Position numbers and translations under genes: made by a program
Notes under the pieces: model-generated
Database searches by the model: none
The model's input: only the letters and a program-made list of their open reading frames with translations
What the model was told of the DNA's origin: nothing
Shown: positions 1 to 7,725 of the stretch, piece by piece
Position numbering within the stretch: the stretch's first letter is position 1
How the letters are laid out: the number at the start of each line of letters is the position of its first letter
NCBI RefSeq assembly: GCF_017745675.1
Contig: NZ_JAFLJM010000013.1
Span: 1-64,000, forward strand
DNA: 64,000 bases
Direction: 5' to 3'
DNA from: Alkalihalobacillus sp. BA299
GTDB taxonomy: Bacteria > Bacillota > Bacilli > Bacillales > Bacillaceae_F

Positions 1-123
1 AAGATGAGATTTCCCATTACGTCAAGTAAGTAAGACCCCTTAGAGATGATGAGGTTGATAGGTCTCGGGTGGAAGCGTGGTGACACGTGGAGCTGAGAGA
101 TACTAATCGGTCGAGGACTTATC
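1..123 (+). rRNA. rrl: 23S rRNA, 3' end (partial)
   Basis: The window opens inside a 23S rRNA gene. The stretch around 80-120 (ending in the AATCGGTCGAGGACTTA element) is the conserved Bacillus 23S 3' terminus. The exact mature end is estimated. It is followed by a spacer with a dispersed repeat and then the 5S gene, the usual 23S-5S-tRNA order. Confidence 0.93.
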
Positions 124-229
124 CAAATAGAAAAGCGTTGAACTTGATCTAGCACATTATCCAGTTTTGAGAGAATCACTCTCAATAATTTAAGCACGAA
201 GAAAATCGCAGCTTATCACAATTTTAAAA

Positions 230-350
230 GGATTTTCAGAAGCAAGAAGTTCAAGGAAGCAAAATTCTGAGGAGCGGAGCGTATGTCATTAATACGTGAG
301 CACCGCAAGAATTGCAGCTGACGAGGAAAATCGCAGCTTATCAAAATCCG
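230..350 (+). repeat. rRNA/tRNA spacer repeat, copy A
   Basis: About 120 nt beginning AGAAGCAAGAAGTTCAAGGA and ending ATCGCAGCTTATCAAAATC. Similar copies lie at 768-888 and 1305-1422. A copy of only its last part is at 191-219. It lies between 23S and 5S. The unit contains a possible internal stem around GCGTA...TACG. It may be a processing or antitermination structure, or simply a repeat homogenised between rRNA operons. Confidence 0.75.
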
Positions 351-354
351 TAGA

Positions 355-471
<117 letters not shown>

Positions 472-480
472 TTATATTAT

Positions 481-556
481 TCCACAGTAGCTCAGTTGGT
501 AGAGCAATCGGCTGTTAACCGATCGGTCGCAGGTTCGAGTCCTGCCTGTGGAGCCA
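481..556 (+). tRNA. tRNA-Asn (GTT)
   Basis: Complete cloverleaf with anticodon loop CTGTTAACC (anticodon GTT), T-loop GGTTCGAGTCC and encoded CCA. First tRNA after 5S. Confidence 0.97.
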
Positions 557-560
557 AATT

Positions 561-654
561 GGAGAGCTGTCCGAGCTGGCCGAAGGAGCACGATTGGAAA
601 TCGTGTAGGCGGTGATAAACTGTCTCGAGGGTTCGAATCCCTCGCTCTCCGCCA
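561..654 (+). tRNA. tRNA-Ser (GGA)
   Basis: Class II tRNA of 94 nt with a long variable arm. The anticodon loop is ATTGGAAAT (anticodon GGA). GGAGAGC pairs with GCTCTCC, and CCA is encoded. Confidence 0.97.
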
Positions 655-678
655 GAGGATTTAAATATAGAGATACAC

Positions 679-753
679 GGCCCGTTGGTCAAGCGGTTAA
701 GACACCGCCCTTTCACGGCGGTAACACGGGTTCGAATCCCGTACGGGTCACCA
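679..753 (+). tRNA. tRNA-Glu (TTC)
   Basis: Acceptor GGCCCGT pairs with ACGGGTC. The anticodon loop CCTTTCACG gives anticodon TTC. CCA is encoded. Confidence 0.97.
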
Positions 754-767
754 AATGAATTAAAGAA

Positions 768-888
768 GATTTTTAGAAGCAAGAAGTTCGAGGAAGTGAA
801 GTTCTGAAGGAAACGGAGCGTATCCTTAATACGTGAGTACCGTAAGAATGAAAGTGACGAAGAAATTCGCAGCTTATCAAAATCTGAA
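768..888 (+). repeat. rRNA/tRNA spacer repeat, copy B
   Basis: Second copy of the spacer repeat, between tRNA-Glu and tRNA-Val. It shares the AGAAGCAAGAAGTTCGAGGA opening, the GGAGCGTAT..TTAATACGTGAG centre and the TCGCAGCTTATCAAAATC end with copy A. It ends immediately before tRNA-Val. Confidence 0.75.
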
Positions 889-889
889 T

Positions 890-965
890 GGAGGATTAGC
901 TCAGCTGGGAGAGCACCTGCCTTACAAGCAGGGGGTCGGCGGTTCGATCCCGTCATCCTCCACCA
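890..965 (+). tRNA. tRNA-Val (TAC)
   Basis: 76 nt. Acceptor GGAGGAT pairs with ATCCTCC, the anticodon loop CCTTACAAG gives TAC, and CCA is encoded. Confidence 0.97.
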
Positions 966-983
966 TATATTAGTTAAATAACG

Positions 984-998
984 ACGTGGGGTGGAGCA
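984..998 (+). pseudogene. tRNA-fMet 5' fragment
   Basis: The sequence AACGACGTGGGGTGGAGCA here repeats the first ~15 nt of the initiator tRNA and its upstream flank (about 1119-1137) with one C-to-T change. After that the similarity stops. It is a partial duplication with no anticodon arm or T-arm. Confidence 0.55.
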
Positions 999-1010
999 AC
1001 GAGCAATGCA

Positions 1011-1028
1011 TCGATGAATATTCATCGA
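1011..1028 (+). repeat. 18-bp perfect palindrome
   Basis: TCGATGAATATTCATCGA is its own reverse complement. It lies between the tRNA-fMet fragment and the real tRNA-fMet. It could form a short hairpin in the precursor transcript. Function unknown. Confidence 0.6.
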
Positions 1029-1123
1029 GTTGTTTCGACGCATATACTGCGAAGGAAAGCTGGAAGAGGAAGGAACAGTCAGACTCTACGGAGAGTGAAC
1101 ATCATCCGTAAACTTTATAACGA

Positions 1124-1200
<77 letters not shown>

Positions 1201-1204
1201 AAGT

Positions 1205-1280
1205 GGTCCCGTGGTGTAGCGGTTAACATGCCTGCCTGTCACGCAGGAGATCGCGGGTTCGATTCCCGTCGGGACCGCCA
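1205..1280 (+). tRNA. tRNA-Asp (GTC)
   Basis: 76 nt. Acceptor GGTCCCG pairs with CGGGACC, the anticodon loop CTGTCACG gives GTC, and CCA is encoded. Confidence 0.97.
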
Positions 1281-1304
1281 TTTTTAGTGTATTAGTAGAG
1301 GGTT

Positions 1305-1422
1305 GAGAGAAGCAAGAAGTTCGAGGAAACAACCAAACGAACACCTGAATGTATAAGTAATACATGAGGACGTGAGTGAGGGAAGTTGACGAAGAGATTC
1401 GAAGCTTATCGCAGACCGAATA
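1305..1422 (+). repeat. rRNA/tRNA spacer repeat, copy C
   Basis: More diverged third copy between tRNA-Asp and tRNA-Phe. The GAGAAGCAAGAAGTTCGAGG opening and the TTGACGAAGAGATTCGAAGC..TATC end are kept, while the middle has changed. It ends immediately before tRNA-Phe. Confidence 0.65.
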
Positions 1423-1423
1423 A

Positions 1424-1499
1424 GGCTCGGTAGCTCAGTCGGTAGAGCAATGGACTGAAAATCCATGTGTCGGCGGTTCGATTCCGTCCCGAGCCACCA
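1424..1499 (+). tRNA. tRNA-Phe (GAA)
   Basis: 76 nt. GGCTCGG acceptor, anticodon loop ACTGAAAAT (GAA), encoded CCA. Confidence 0.97.
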
Positions 1500-1504
1500 T
1501 TTAT

Positions 1505-1580
<76 letters not shown>

Positions 1581-1658
1581 GGAGTATTTAAGAATACTTT
1601 TAAAAATTACTTTTAGATCATTAATCTAATATGATATAATAATAAACATTAAGATGAT

Positions 1659-1743
1659 GGAGGGGTAGCGAAGTGGCTAAACGCGGCGGACTGTAAATCC
1701 GCTCCCTGAGGGTTCGGCGGTTCGAATCCGTCCCCCTCCACCA
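1659..1743 (+). tRNA. tRNA-Tyr (GTA)
   Basis: 85-nt class II tRNA with a long variable arm, anticodon loop ACTGTAAAT (GTA), encoded CCA. Confidence 0.97.
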
Positions 1744-1758
1744 TGTAGTATAAATTGT

Positions 1759-1832
1759 AGGGGCATAGTTTAAAGGTAGAACTACGGTCTCCAAAACCGT
1801 CAGTGTGGGTTCGATTCCTACTGCCCCTGCCA
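1759..1832 (+). tRNA. tRNA-Trp (CCA)
   Basis: 74 nt. AGGGGCA acceptor, anticodon loop TCTCCAAAA (CCA), encoded 3' CCA. In the B. subtilis trnD order a tRNA-His would follow. Here only 21 nt separate it from tRNA-Gln. Confidence 0.97.
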
Positions 1833-1853
1833 TTTTAATATCTTATAAAGCAT

Positions 1854-1928
1854 TGGGCTATAGCCAAGCGGTAAGGCAACGGACTTTGACTCCGTCATGC
1901 GTAGGTTCGAATCCTGCTAGCCCAGCCA
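1854..1928 (+). tRNA. tRNA-Gln (TTG)
   Basis: 75 nt. TGGGCTA acceptor, anticodon loop ACTTTGACT (TTG), encoded CCA. Confidence 0.97.
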
Positions 1929-1932
1929 TTAT

Positions 1933-2007
1933 GCGGAAGTAGTTCAGTGGTAGAACATCACCTTGCCAAGGTGAGGGTCGCGGGTTCGAGTCCCGTCTTC
2001 CGCTCCA
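1933..2007 (+). tRNA. tRNA-Gly (GCC)
   Basis: 75 nt. GCGGAAG acceptor, anticodon loop CTTGCCAAG (GCC), encoded CCA. Confidence 0.97.
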
Positions 2008-2020
2008 AAATTTTAAAAAT

Positions 2021-2094
2021 GGCGGCATAGCCAAGTGGTAAGGCACGGGTCTGCAAAACCCTTATCCCCGGTTCGAATCCGGGTGCCGCCTCCA
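2021..2094 (+). tRNA. tRNA-Cys (GCA)
   Basis: 74 nt. GGCGGCA acceptor, anticodon loop TCTGCAAAA (GCA), encoded CCA. Confidence 0.97.
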
Positions 2095-2116
2095 TTTAAA
2101 TAGCAGTAAAGTCCTA

Positions 2117-2205
2117 GCCGGGGTGGTGGAATTGGCAGACACACAGGACTTAAAATCCTGCGGTAGGTGACTACCGTGCCGGTTCAAGTCCGGCCCTCGG
2201 CACCA
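2117..2205 (+). tRNA. tRNA-Leu (TAA)
   Basis: 89-nt class II tRNA with a long variable arm. Anticodon loop ACTTAAAAT (TAA), encoded CCA. Confidence 0.97.
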
Positions 2206-2240
2206 TATTTATGTTTACCAAACAAAAAATCTATCGATTG

Positions 2241-2322
2241 GCCGGTGTGGCGGAATTGGCAGACGCGCACGACTCAAAATCGTGTTCCTTCTGGAGTGTC
2301 GGTTCGACCCCGACCACCGGTA
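2241..2322 (+). tRNA. tRNA-Leu (CAA), no encoded CCA
   Basis: Class II tRNA with anticodon loop ACTCAAAAT (CAA). The acceptor GCCGGTG pairs with CACCGGT, followed by discriminator A and then CTT instead of CCA. It is the last tRNA of the cluster and the only one lacking an encoded CCA. The 3' end would depend on CCA-adding enzyme. It is followed within 170 nt by a dead tyrosine integrase, so an old recombination at this 3' end is possible. Confidence 0.93.
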
Positions 2323-2384
2323 CTTCTATTCTTTACTTTTACATATCGTTAATTACAGAAGAATTAAGTAATACCAACGTTTAC

Positions 2385-2430
2385 AACGTCTTTCTACAAA
2401 TAGTAGGAAGGCGTTTTTTATTGTTTTTTT
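2385..2430 (+). terminator. Rho-independent terminator of the rRNA-tRNA operon
   Basis: 13-bp stem AACGTCTTTCTAC (2385-2397) / GTAGGAAGGCGTT (2403-2415) with two G-U pairs and a 5-nt loop. A long T tract (TTTTATTGTTTTTTT) follows. It ends the rRNA-tRNA transcript. Confidence 0.9.
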
Positions 2431-2491
2431 TAGCTGATTTTCACACGACAAATTATATTAAAATCGTGTTCACCGTTGGGAGGAATTGGCT

Positions 2492-3145
2492 ATGGCAAGA
2501 CATAAAAATATTTTAGACGATAGTGAATTAGCTGTTATTGAGAAGAAATCAAAATCTTATGTTGATTCATTTTCTGAAGCGATTGATTTATTTGTTAAGG
2601 ACTGTGAAATAGCAACATTTACTAAAGACCAATTAAAAAAATTATTCAAACAACCAGACTTAAAGACATTCACTGGTGTACTTGATTATTCAATTATGTT
2701 GCTGATGCTTGAAACTGGAATTAGGGTAAATGAGTTAGCTGGACTTTCTTTAGATGATATCCGTTGGGAAGATAACATGATAATAATAAGGAATGCAAAA
2801 AGTTACCGCGAACGATTGGTTCCAATTCAAAAAGAAATGAAACAACAGCTAAAGAAATATATTGCAATACGTGGTTATGTTGAAAGTGAAGCCTTATTTG
2901 TAACTGTTGATGGTACTAGGCTAACTAAAAGGGGAATACAGCAACGCATCTAATATGGAGATATGGCTAACCTAAAAGATGTAAGATGTAGTTGTCACAC
3001 TTTTAGACATACATTTGCAAAATTAAGTGTTCAACAAGGTGCTAATATATTTGAATTACAAACTATTCTAGGTCATACCAGCATGGAAATTGTTAAAACT
3101 TCCGTTAATCTTTTTGGAAGTGATGTCTCTATAGCCCCCAATTAA
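2492..3145 (+). pseudogene. tyrosine recombinase/integrase, inactivated
   Basis: Remnant of a phage/transposon tyrosine integrase. A good RBS (GGGAGG, ~2477) precedes ATG 2492. The C-terminal catalytic domain is visible: the first Arg in ETGIRVNELAGL, and HTFRHTFA (HxxR). There are four lesions. The SAM-like N-terminal core-binding domain appears internally deleted between VKDCEI and ATFTKDQL. An in-frame TAA at 2951-2953 splits the frame. The catalytic Tyr is replaced by Ser (KTSVNLF where the family has KTYVN). The C-terminus is cut off by the transposase remnant at ~3130. Position just after a tRNA-Leu fits an integrated element whose body is gone. Confidence 0.88.
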
Positions 3146-4290
3146 TCGGTCTACTTAAAACCGGTTGCAGGTGAGGATATTCCTCATTCATGCCAGTTTC
3201 TGGAGATATAACTTTTGAGAACCGATATTCTTTGAAGCGTGGCATCAGTTTAAAACCAAGCAGATGACAAAAAGCAAAAGCAACCACACTTTGCCCGTGT
3301 GTATCGACATAATTTCGATCGATTTCCATATCTGTGCAGTGACGAAGGCCCCCTTCTATCATCGCAGCCACTTCGGAAGAAAGACAGGACTTAAGCTGAG
3401 AATAAATACATGCCGATTTTCGATCTGTATGCCAATAGATCATAACTCCCTGCCTCTTATAACGAGGATGCCATTCGGAAAGCAGGTTCTGATCCAAAGA
3501 TCCAAAATGTTTTGAAGCGGAAGGACATGCAGTAGTAGCTTCTCCCCAAACTTCTTTCTGTCGATGGTAGATAATATGATTGGTAACCTCTGCATTAGCT
3601 TTTCGCAAATGATATTTATGAATAAATTTTTGACGGATATACCGAAGTTTCCGATAACTCTCTAGGTAGTTTCCAGCAGAAACAGCTTTCAAACCTGCAT
3701 TCGTTCCTAATCCATATAAACTTAGAAGAAGCCGTCGTTGGATGGCTTTAATCACTGGCTGATGAAATTGATTGTTGGACCGAAAAGTAAGATTCATTAA
3801 AATATTAGAAAAAGCATTTCGATAATATCCACGATAAGAAGCGTGCGTCTTTGTATAGACTTTTTCTTTTGTACTCCCGATTATTTTTTGTCATATCTTT
3901 TATAATATCTTGAATAGTGAAGGCGCTAACAATAGGGAATAGAGTATCTTGAATGACTCCTTCCGGGTGATCCATGGTCGCTTTCAATAAATTGACAATA
4001 TGTTTATTTTTCCCTTGGACTCTTTCTAATTCTTTTACTGCTTCTTTTCGGGTAGTATGCTTGGCCTTATTTCCGAACTTAAGCGTAATTTCATCCAATA
4101 AATCAGCTAAATAATCAATGAGTTCCCATGACGTTACGAAAATAAGATAGCAAGTAGGGTATATGAAAATACTTTAATAATACTGTAAATCCTAAACGAC
4201 TTGCCCCTGTTTTATTACCAATCAGTTTCTTTCAATTGGTACTACTACAAAATGTTCTAGTAGCTCATCTTCATTCCAATTTCGTTTCAT
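3129..4290 (-). pseudogene. tnpA: Tn3-family transposase TnpA, remnant
   Basis: Pieces of a Tn3-family TnpA read right to left. A start at 4290 with RBS-like AAGAGG gives MKRNWNEDELLEHF, the DUF4158-type N-terminus. After a frameshift, GNKTGASRLGFTVLLKYF follows. A middle fragment lies at 3805-4098. A DDE-domain fragment at 3129-3797 contains EATTACPSASKHFG, QGVMIYWHTD and YVDTHGQS. About 1.2 kb of the usual ~3 kb gene remain. The reading frame is broken at least three times, and the 3' end stops at RPINWGL where it meets the integrase remnant. No resolvase gene or terminal inverted repeat was recognised. Confidence 0.88.
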
Positions 4291-4611
4291 AAATCCTCTT
4301 CCCCTAATCTTAAAATAATTACTATTTTGAGTGTAATCTATTGATTAGAGGATGAAAACTATACTTTGCGGTCTAGAGTAGTAACGCTGTCACTAAGCTT
4401 ACTAGAATGAATGCAACAGACGGTAAAGGAGTAATTCCAAGGATTAAAGCCTATAACCATTCTCTGTTGCTTCTTATATACACAAAACAAACTCCCTAAG
4501 TAATTAGTGAGTAATATACAATTTACAAAAAAATCAGAAAAAATACTTGCTTCATTGAAGAAAGTAAGTTATTGTGTATTTAACAGAAAAAACCAGTAAG
4601 GAGTAAATATC
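4291..4611. other. intergenic region with putative ROK-gene promoter
   Basis: No gene seen. A possible inverted repeat GCAACAGA (~4413) / TCTGTTGC (~4460) with a long loop lies in the middle. The right part holds the promoter of the downstream ROK gene. Confidence 0.4.
4547..4575 (+). promoter_or_regulatory. putative sigma-A promoter and operator of ROK operon
   Basis: -35-like TTGCTT (4547-4552), 17-nt spacer, -10-like TATTGT (4570-4575). The spacer contains the palindrome CTTCATTGAAG, part of a longer imperfect dyad ACTTGCTTCA/TGAAGAAAGTAAGT. This is a plausible autoregulatory site for the ROK repressor. Assignment rests on pattern only. Confidence 0.4.
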
Positions 4612-5835
4612 ATGTCCAAACTCAGGAAGGCAGATAAAAACTTAATCAAGGATTTGAATAGATCAGCAGTGATTAATGCAATAAGGCGTAATGGTCCCAT
4701 TAGCCGTACTGACTTAGCTAAAATAACAAAATTGGGTCAATCAACAATGACAAAAATTATAGAAGAGCTAATGAACTTCGATTTAGTTAATGAGATTGGA
4801 GAAGCAAGCTCGACAGGTGGAAGGAAAGCGATTTTATTAGAGTTTAATAAATTATTTGCCAATGCAATTGGTATAAAGGTTATGAAAGACCACTTAATAT
4901 TTGCACTCACCGATCTACAAGCAAACATCATTGAAAAGAAAGAAATCTACTTTGAATCTTCTTTAGATACTCAACTTATCATCAACCTCATGAAAGACAC
5001 AATCAACCAACTCCTTGAAGAAAATCATTTAGAAACTAATAATTTAATCGGAATCGGAATAGCAGTATCAGGATTAGTAAATGGAAAAGAAGGTGTAGTT
5101 CTAAGTTCTCCGCTCCTAAACTGGGATAATGTTAATTTAGCCGCTCCTTTGAAAGAAGAATTTCAATTACCAGTTTTAATCGATAATGATGTAAATGTTT
5201 ATACTTATGCAGAGCTTGAATTCGGATATGGAAGGAATAGTAATCAATTTATTTGTATCTCAATTGGTGATGGAATTGGTGCCGGCTTTGTCATCGATAA
5301 TAAATTATATAAAGGTGAATATGGTGGAGCAGGGGAATTTGGACATTCCATCATAAGTGTAGATGGAAGACCGTGCTATTGCGGCCAAAATGGTTGTCTA
5401 GAGACTTATTTGTCGAATCAGTCACTAAACTTGACCGCACAAGAGTTTTTTTCAAGATATCCAAACAGTGACCTTTTCCGTGAAAACATAAACTATGAAA
5501 CGATTACGAGAGCTGCTGAGAATGGTGACCCGTTGGCATTTGTTCTTTTTGAACAAGTGAGTAAATATTTGAGTGTTGGCCTTATTAATGCTATTAACAC
5601 CTTCAACCCTAAAAAAATTGTTTTAATTGGAGAGGCTCTTCTAGGAAAAGACTATTTCATTGAAAAAGCAATCGAAAAATCTAAAAACAATTTCTTTAAA
5701 GATTCCTTCGACAGTGAAATTGTATTATCCGATCTTGGGGATGATGCGTGGTTACAAGGTGCTGCATTACAGGCAATTAATCAATTATTTCAACCCCCAA
5801 TCTATGAAGAAACAAATTCTCTAGTTAGTTCATAA
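4612..5835 (+). CDS. ROK-family (NagC/XylR-type) transcriptional repressor
   Basis: 407 aa, typical length for ROK regulators. Residues ~15-75 form a winged HTH (AVINAIRRNGPISRTDLAKI.. with GQSTMTKIIEEL as recognition helix). Residues ~85-395 form the ROK sugar-kinase-like domain, with DNDVNV, the GDGIGAG phosphate loop and the zinc motif around CYCGQNGCLE preceded by GEFGHS. RBS AAGGAG precedes ATG 4612. It lies only ~15 nt upstream of an ABC sugar importer, so it is probably co-transcribed and controls uptake and hydrolysis of an oligosaccharide, with the free sugar as inducer (inferred). Confidence 0.9.
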   Translation: MSKLRKADKNLIKDLNRSAVINAIRRNGPISRTDLAKITKLGQSTMTKIIEELMNFDLVNEIGEASSTGGRKAILLEFNKLFANAIGIKVMKDHLIFALTDLQANIIEKKEIYFESSLDTQLIINLMKDTINQLLEENHLETNNLIGIGIAVSGLVNGKEGVVLSSPLLNWDNVNLAAPLKEEFQLPVLIDNDVNVYTYAELEFGYGRNSNQFICISIGDGIGAGFVIDNKLYKGEYGGAGEFGHSIISVDGRPCYCGQNGCLETYLSNQSLNLTAQEFFSRYPNSDLFRENINYETITRAAENGDPLAFVLFEQVSKYLSVGLINAINTFNPKKIVLIGEALLGKDYFIEKAIEKSKNNFFKDSFDSEIVLSDLGDDAWLQGAALQAINQLFQPPIYEETNSLVSS

Positions 5836-5850
5836 AAAGGAGTGACAAAC

Positions 5851-6735
5851 ATGGTTGGTGATAGAGGGATTAAAAAGGTTTTAATTGTAAGCGCATTCTT
5901 ACTACCTAACCTTCTAGGTTTCCTATTTTTTATTGGGGTTCCTATCGTTGCTTCGCTAGGCATCAGTTTTACCGAATGGGACCTGTTATCTAGCCCTGAA
6001 TGGGTAGGCTTTGATAACTATGTGGCTTTAATGTCTGACCGAGATTTTTGGGCTGCATTAGGACATACGTTTTATTTTATTGGAGGGTATCTACCACTCG
6101 TCATTGTTGGTGCTTTAGCTATTGCATTAATTTTAAATCAGAAGATTAAAGGAAGAACTTTTTTTCGAGCAGCTTATTTTGTACCTGTTATTACTTCTTG
6201 GGTAGCGGTATCGCTTATTTGGAAGTGGTTATTTAATCCAGTTTATGGTTTGGTAAACTATGCTCTTTCCTGGGTAGGAATTACGGGCCCAGCGTGGCTG
6301 CAAGACCCGAGTTGGGCGATGCCAGCAGTTATTTTAACTAGTGCTTGGAAAGACCTAGGCTTTGTAATGGTTATTTACCTTGCTGGACTTCAAGGTATTT
6401 CATCAAGTTATTATGAAGCAGCTGATATGGATGGAGCAACCCCTTGGCAGAAATTTTGGCATATTACACTACCATTATTAAGTTCAACAACATTTTTTGT
6501 AACTGTTATCTCGTTAATCAACTCATTTCAGGTGTTTGATCAAATCATGATTATGACAGATGGAGGTCCCGCTGGATCAACAAGTGTCATTGTAGAGCGA
6601 ATCTATAACCATGCATTCCGTTATTTTGAAATGGGTTACGCATCTGCAATATCATGGATTTTATTCCTCATTATTTTTATTGTAACTATTATCCAAATTT
6701 GGTTTCAAAAAAGGATGGTTAGCAATGGAAACTAA
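5851..6735 (+). CDS. ABC sugar transporter permease (MalF/UgpA type)
   Basis: About 294 aa with six predicted membrane helices. The EAA loop is EAADMDGATPWQKFWHITLP, the site that contacts the ATPase. I take ATG 5851 as start (AAAGGAG 8 nt upstream) rather than the GTG at 5842 that overlaps the RBS. It pairs with the next permease and the lipoprotein at 7726 as a CUT1-family importer. No ATPase gene lies in the cluster, so it probably uses a shared MsmX-type ATPase encoded elsewhere, as is common in Bacillus. Confidence 0.92.
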   Translation: MVGDRGIKKVLIVSAFLLPNLLGFLFFIGVPIVASLGISFTEWDLLSSPEWVGFDNYVALMSDRDFWAALGHTFYFIGGYLPLVIVGALAIALILNQKIKGRTFFRAAYFVPVITSWVAVSLIWKWLFNPVYGLVNYALSWVGITGPAWLQDPSWAMPAVILTSAWKDLGFVMVIYLAGLQGISSSYYEAADMDGATPWQKFWHITLPLLSSTTFFVTVISLINSFQVFDQIMIMTDGGPAGSTSVIVERIYNHAFRYFEMGYASAISWILFLIIFIVTIIQIWFQKRMVSNGN

Positions 6736-7612
6736 AAAACAATTACAAACACAAACAGACCCAGTTTATATACAAACTAGAAAAATAGATTATAAGATAA
6801 TTTTTAAACGAGTTTTATTTTACACAATATTAATACTTGGGGCTGCTATCATGCTGATTCCGTTTATTTGGATGGTGTCAACTTCACTTAAAACATCAGG
6901 TTCTACTATGGTTTTACCGCCTCAAGTTATCCCTGATGAAATAAACTGGGGAAATTATGTGAGAGTTGCTGAAGCTTTTCCGGTATTTAAATTTCTTTGG
7001 AATTCCCTTTTTGTTGCTATTACCTCTACGTTAGGACAAATCTTATTATGCTCTATGGCAGCCTATGCTTTTGCAAGACTTGAATTTAAGGGAAGAAATA
7101 TGATTTTCATTATTTATTTAGCGACGTTAATGGTTCCTACACAAGTAACAATGACACCTCAGTTTATATTAATGAAATATTTAGGATGGCTCGACACATA
7201 TCAAGGTCTTATTTTACCAGGGATTTTTAACGCATTTGGAACTTTCTTACTTAGGCAATTCTTTTTAGGAATACCAAAAGAATTAGAAGAAGCTGCTTTC
7301 ATAGATGGAGCTAGTCACTTCCGCGTCTTTTGGCAAATCATCTTGCCACTAGCGAAACCAGCTCTTGCCACACTGGCTATCTTTTCATTTATGCAATCAT
7401 GGAATAACTTTTTATGGCCGCTTATCGTTGTAAGCGACCCAGAAATGATGACACTTCCATTAGGATTATCTTTACTTCAAGGAAGGTGGGAAACAGATTG
7501 GAATTTAATGATGGCTGGTGTAGTGATTAGTGTAATTCCTGTTTTAGCGGTTTATTTATTCGCGCAACGGTACTTTATACAGGGGATTACGCTGAGTGGT
7601 ATGAAAGAATAA
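6725..7612 (+). CDS. ABC sugar transporter permease (MalG/UgpE type)
   Basis: 295 aa, six membrane helices after a ~30-residue cytoplasmic N-terminus. The EAA motif is EEAAFIDGASHFRVFWQIIL. It overlaps the upstream permease by 11 nt, indicating translational coupling. It forms the heterodimeric channel with the previous gene. Confidence 0.92.
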   Translation: METKKQLQTQTDPVYIQTRKIDYKIIFKRVLFYTILILGAAIMLIPFIWMVSTSLKTSGSTMVLPPQVIPDEINWGNYVRVAEAFPVFKFLWNSLFVAITSTLGQILLCSMAAYAFARLEFKGRNMIFIIYLATLMVPTQVTMTPQFILMKYLGWLDTYQGLILPGIFNAFGTFLLRQFFLGIPKELEEAAFIDGASHFRVFWQIILPLAKPALATLAIFSFMQSWNNFLWPLIVVSDPEMMTLPLGLSLLQGRWETDWNLMMAGVVISVIPVLAVYLFAQRYFIQGITLSGMKE

Positions 7613-7725
7613 GAGGCGATAGATCCCTTTTAAGGAGGTGGTAACACCCAGCTAAAAGTAAGTGTGTCGATAAGTCGTGGTCATTGATTCATATTTTATT
7701 TAATCTTGAACAGGGGGTATGAAAA

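Noticed and set aside
492..1043. 183-codon minus-strand open frame across the tRNA cluster
   Set aside because: It lies antisense to four tRNA genes; the protein-like pattern is reverse-complement tRNA sequence. Similar frames at 1284-2046 are rejected for the same reason.
2167..2516. Short plus-strand open frames over the last two tRNA-Leu genes
   Set aside because: They overlap tRNAs and the terminator and have no RBS; the integrase start at 2492 explains the end of one of them.
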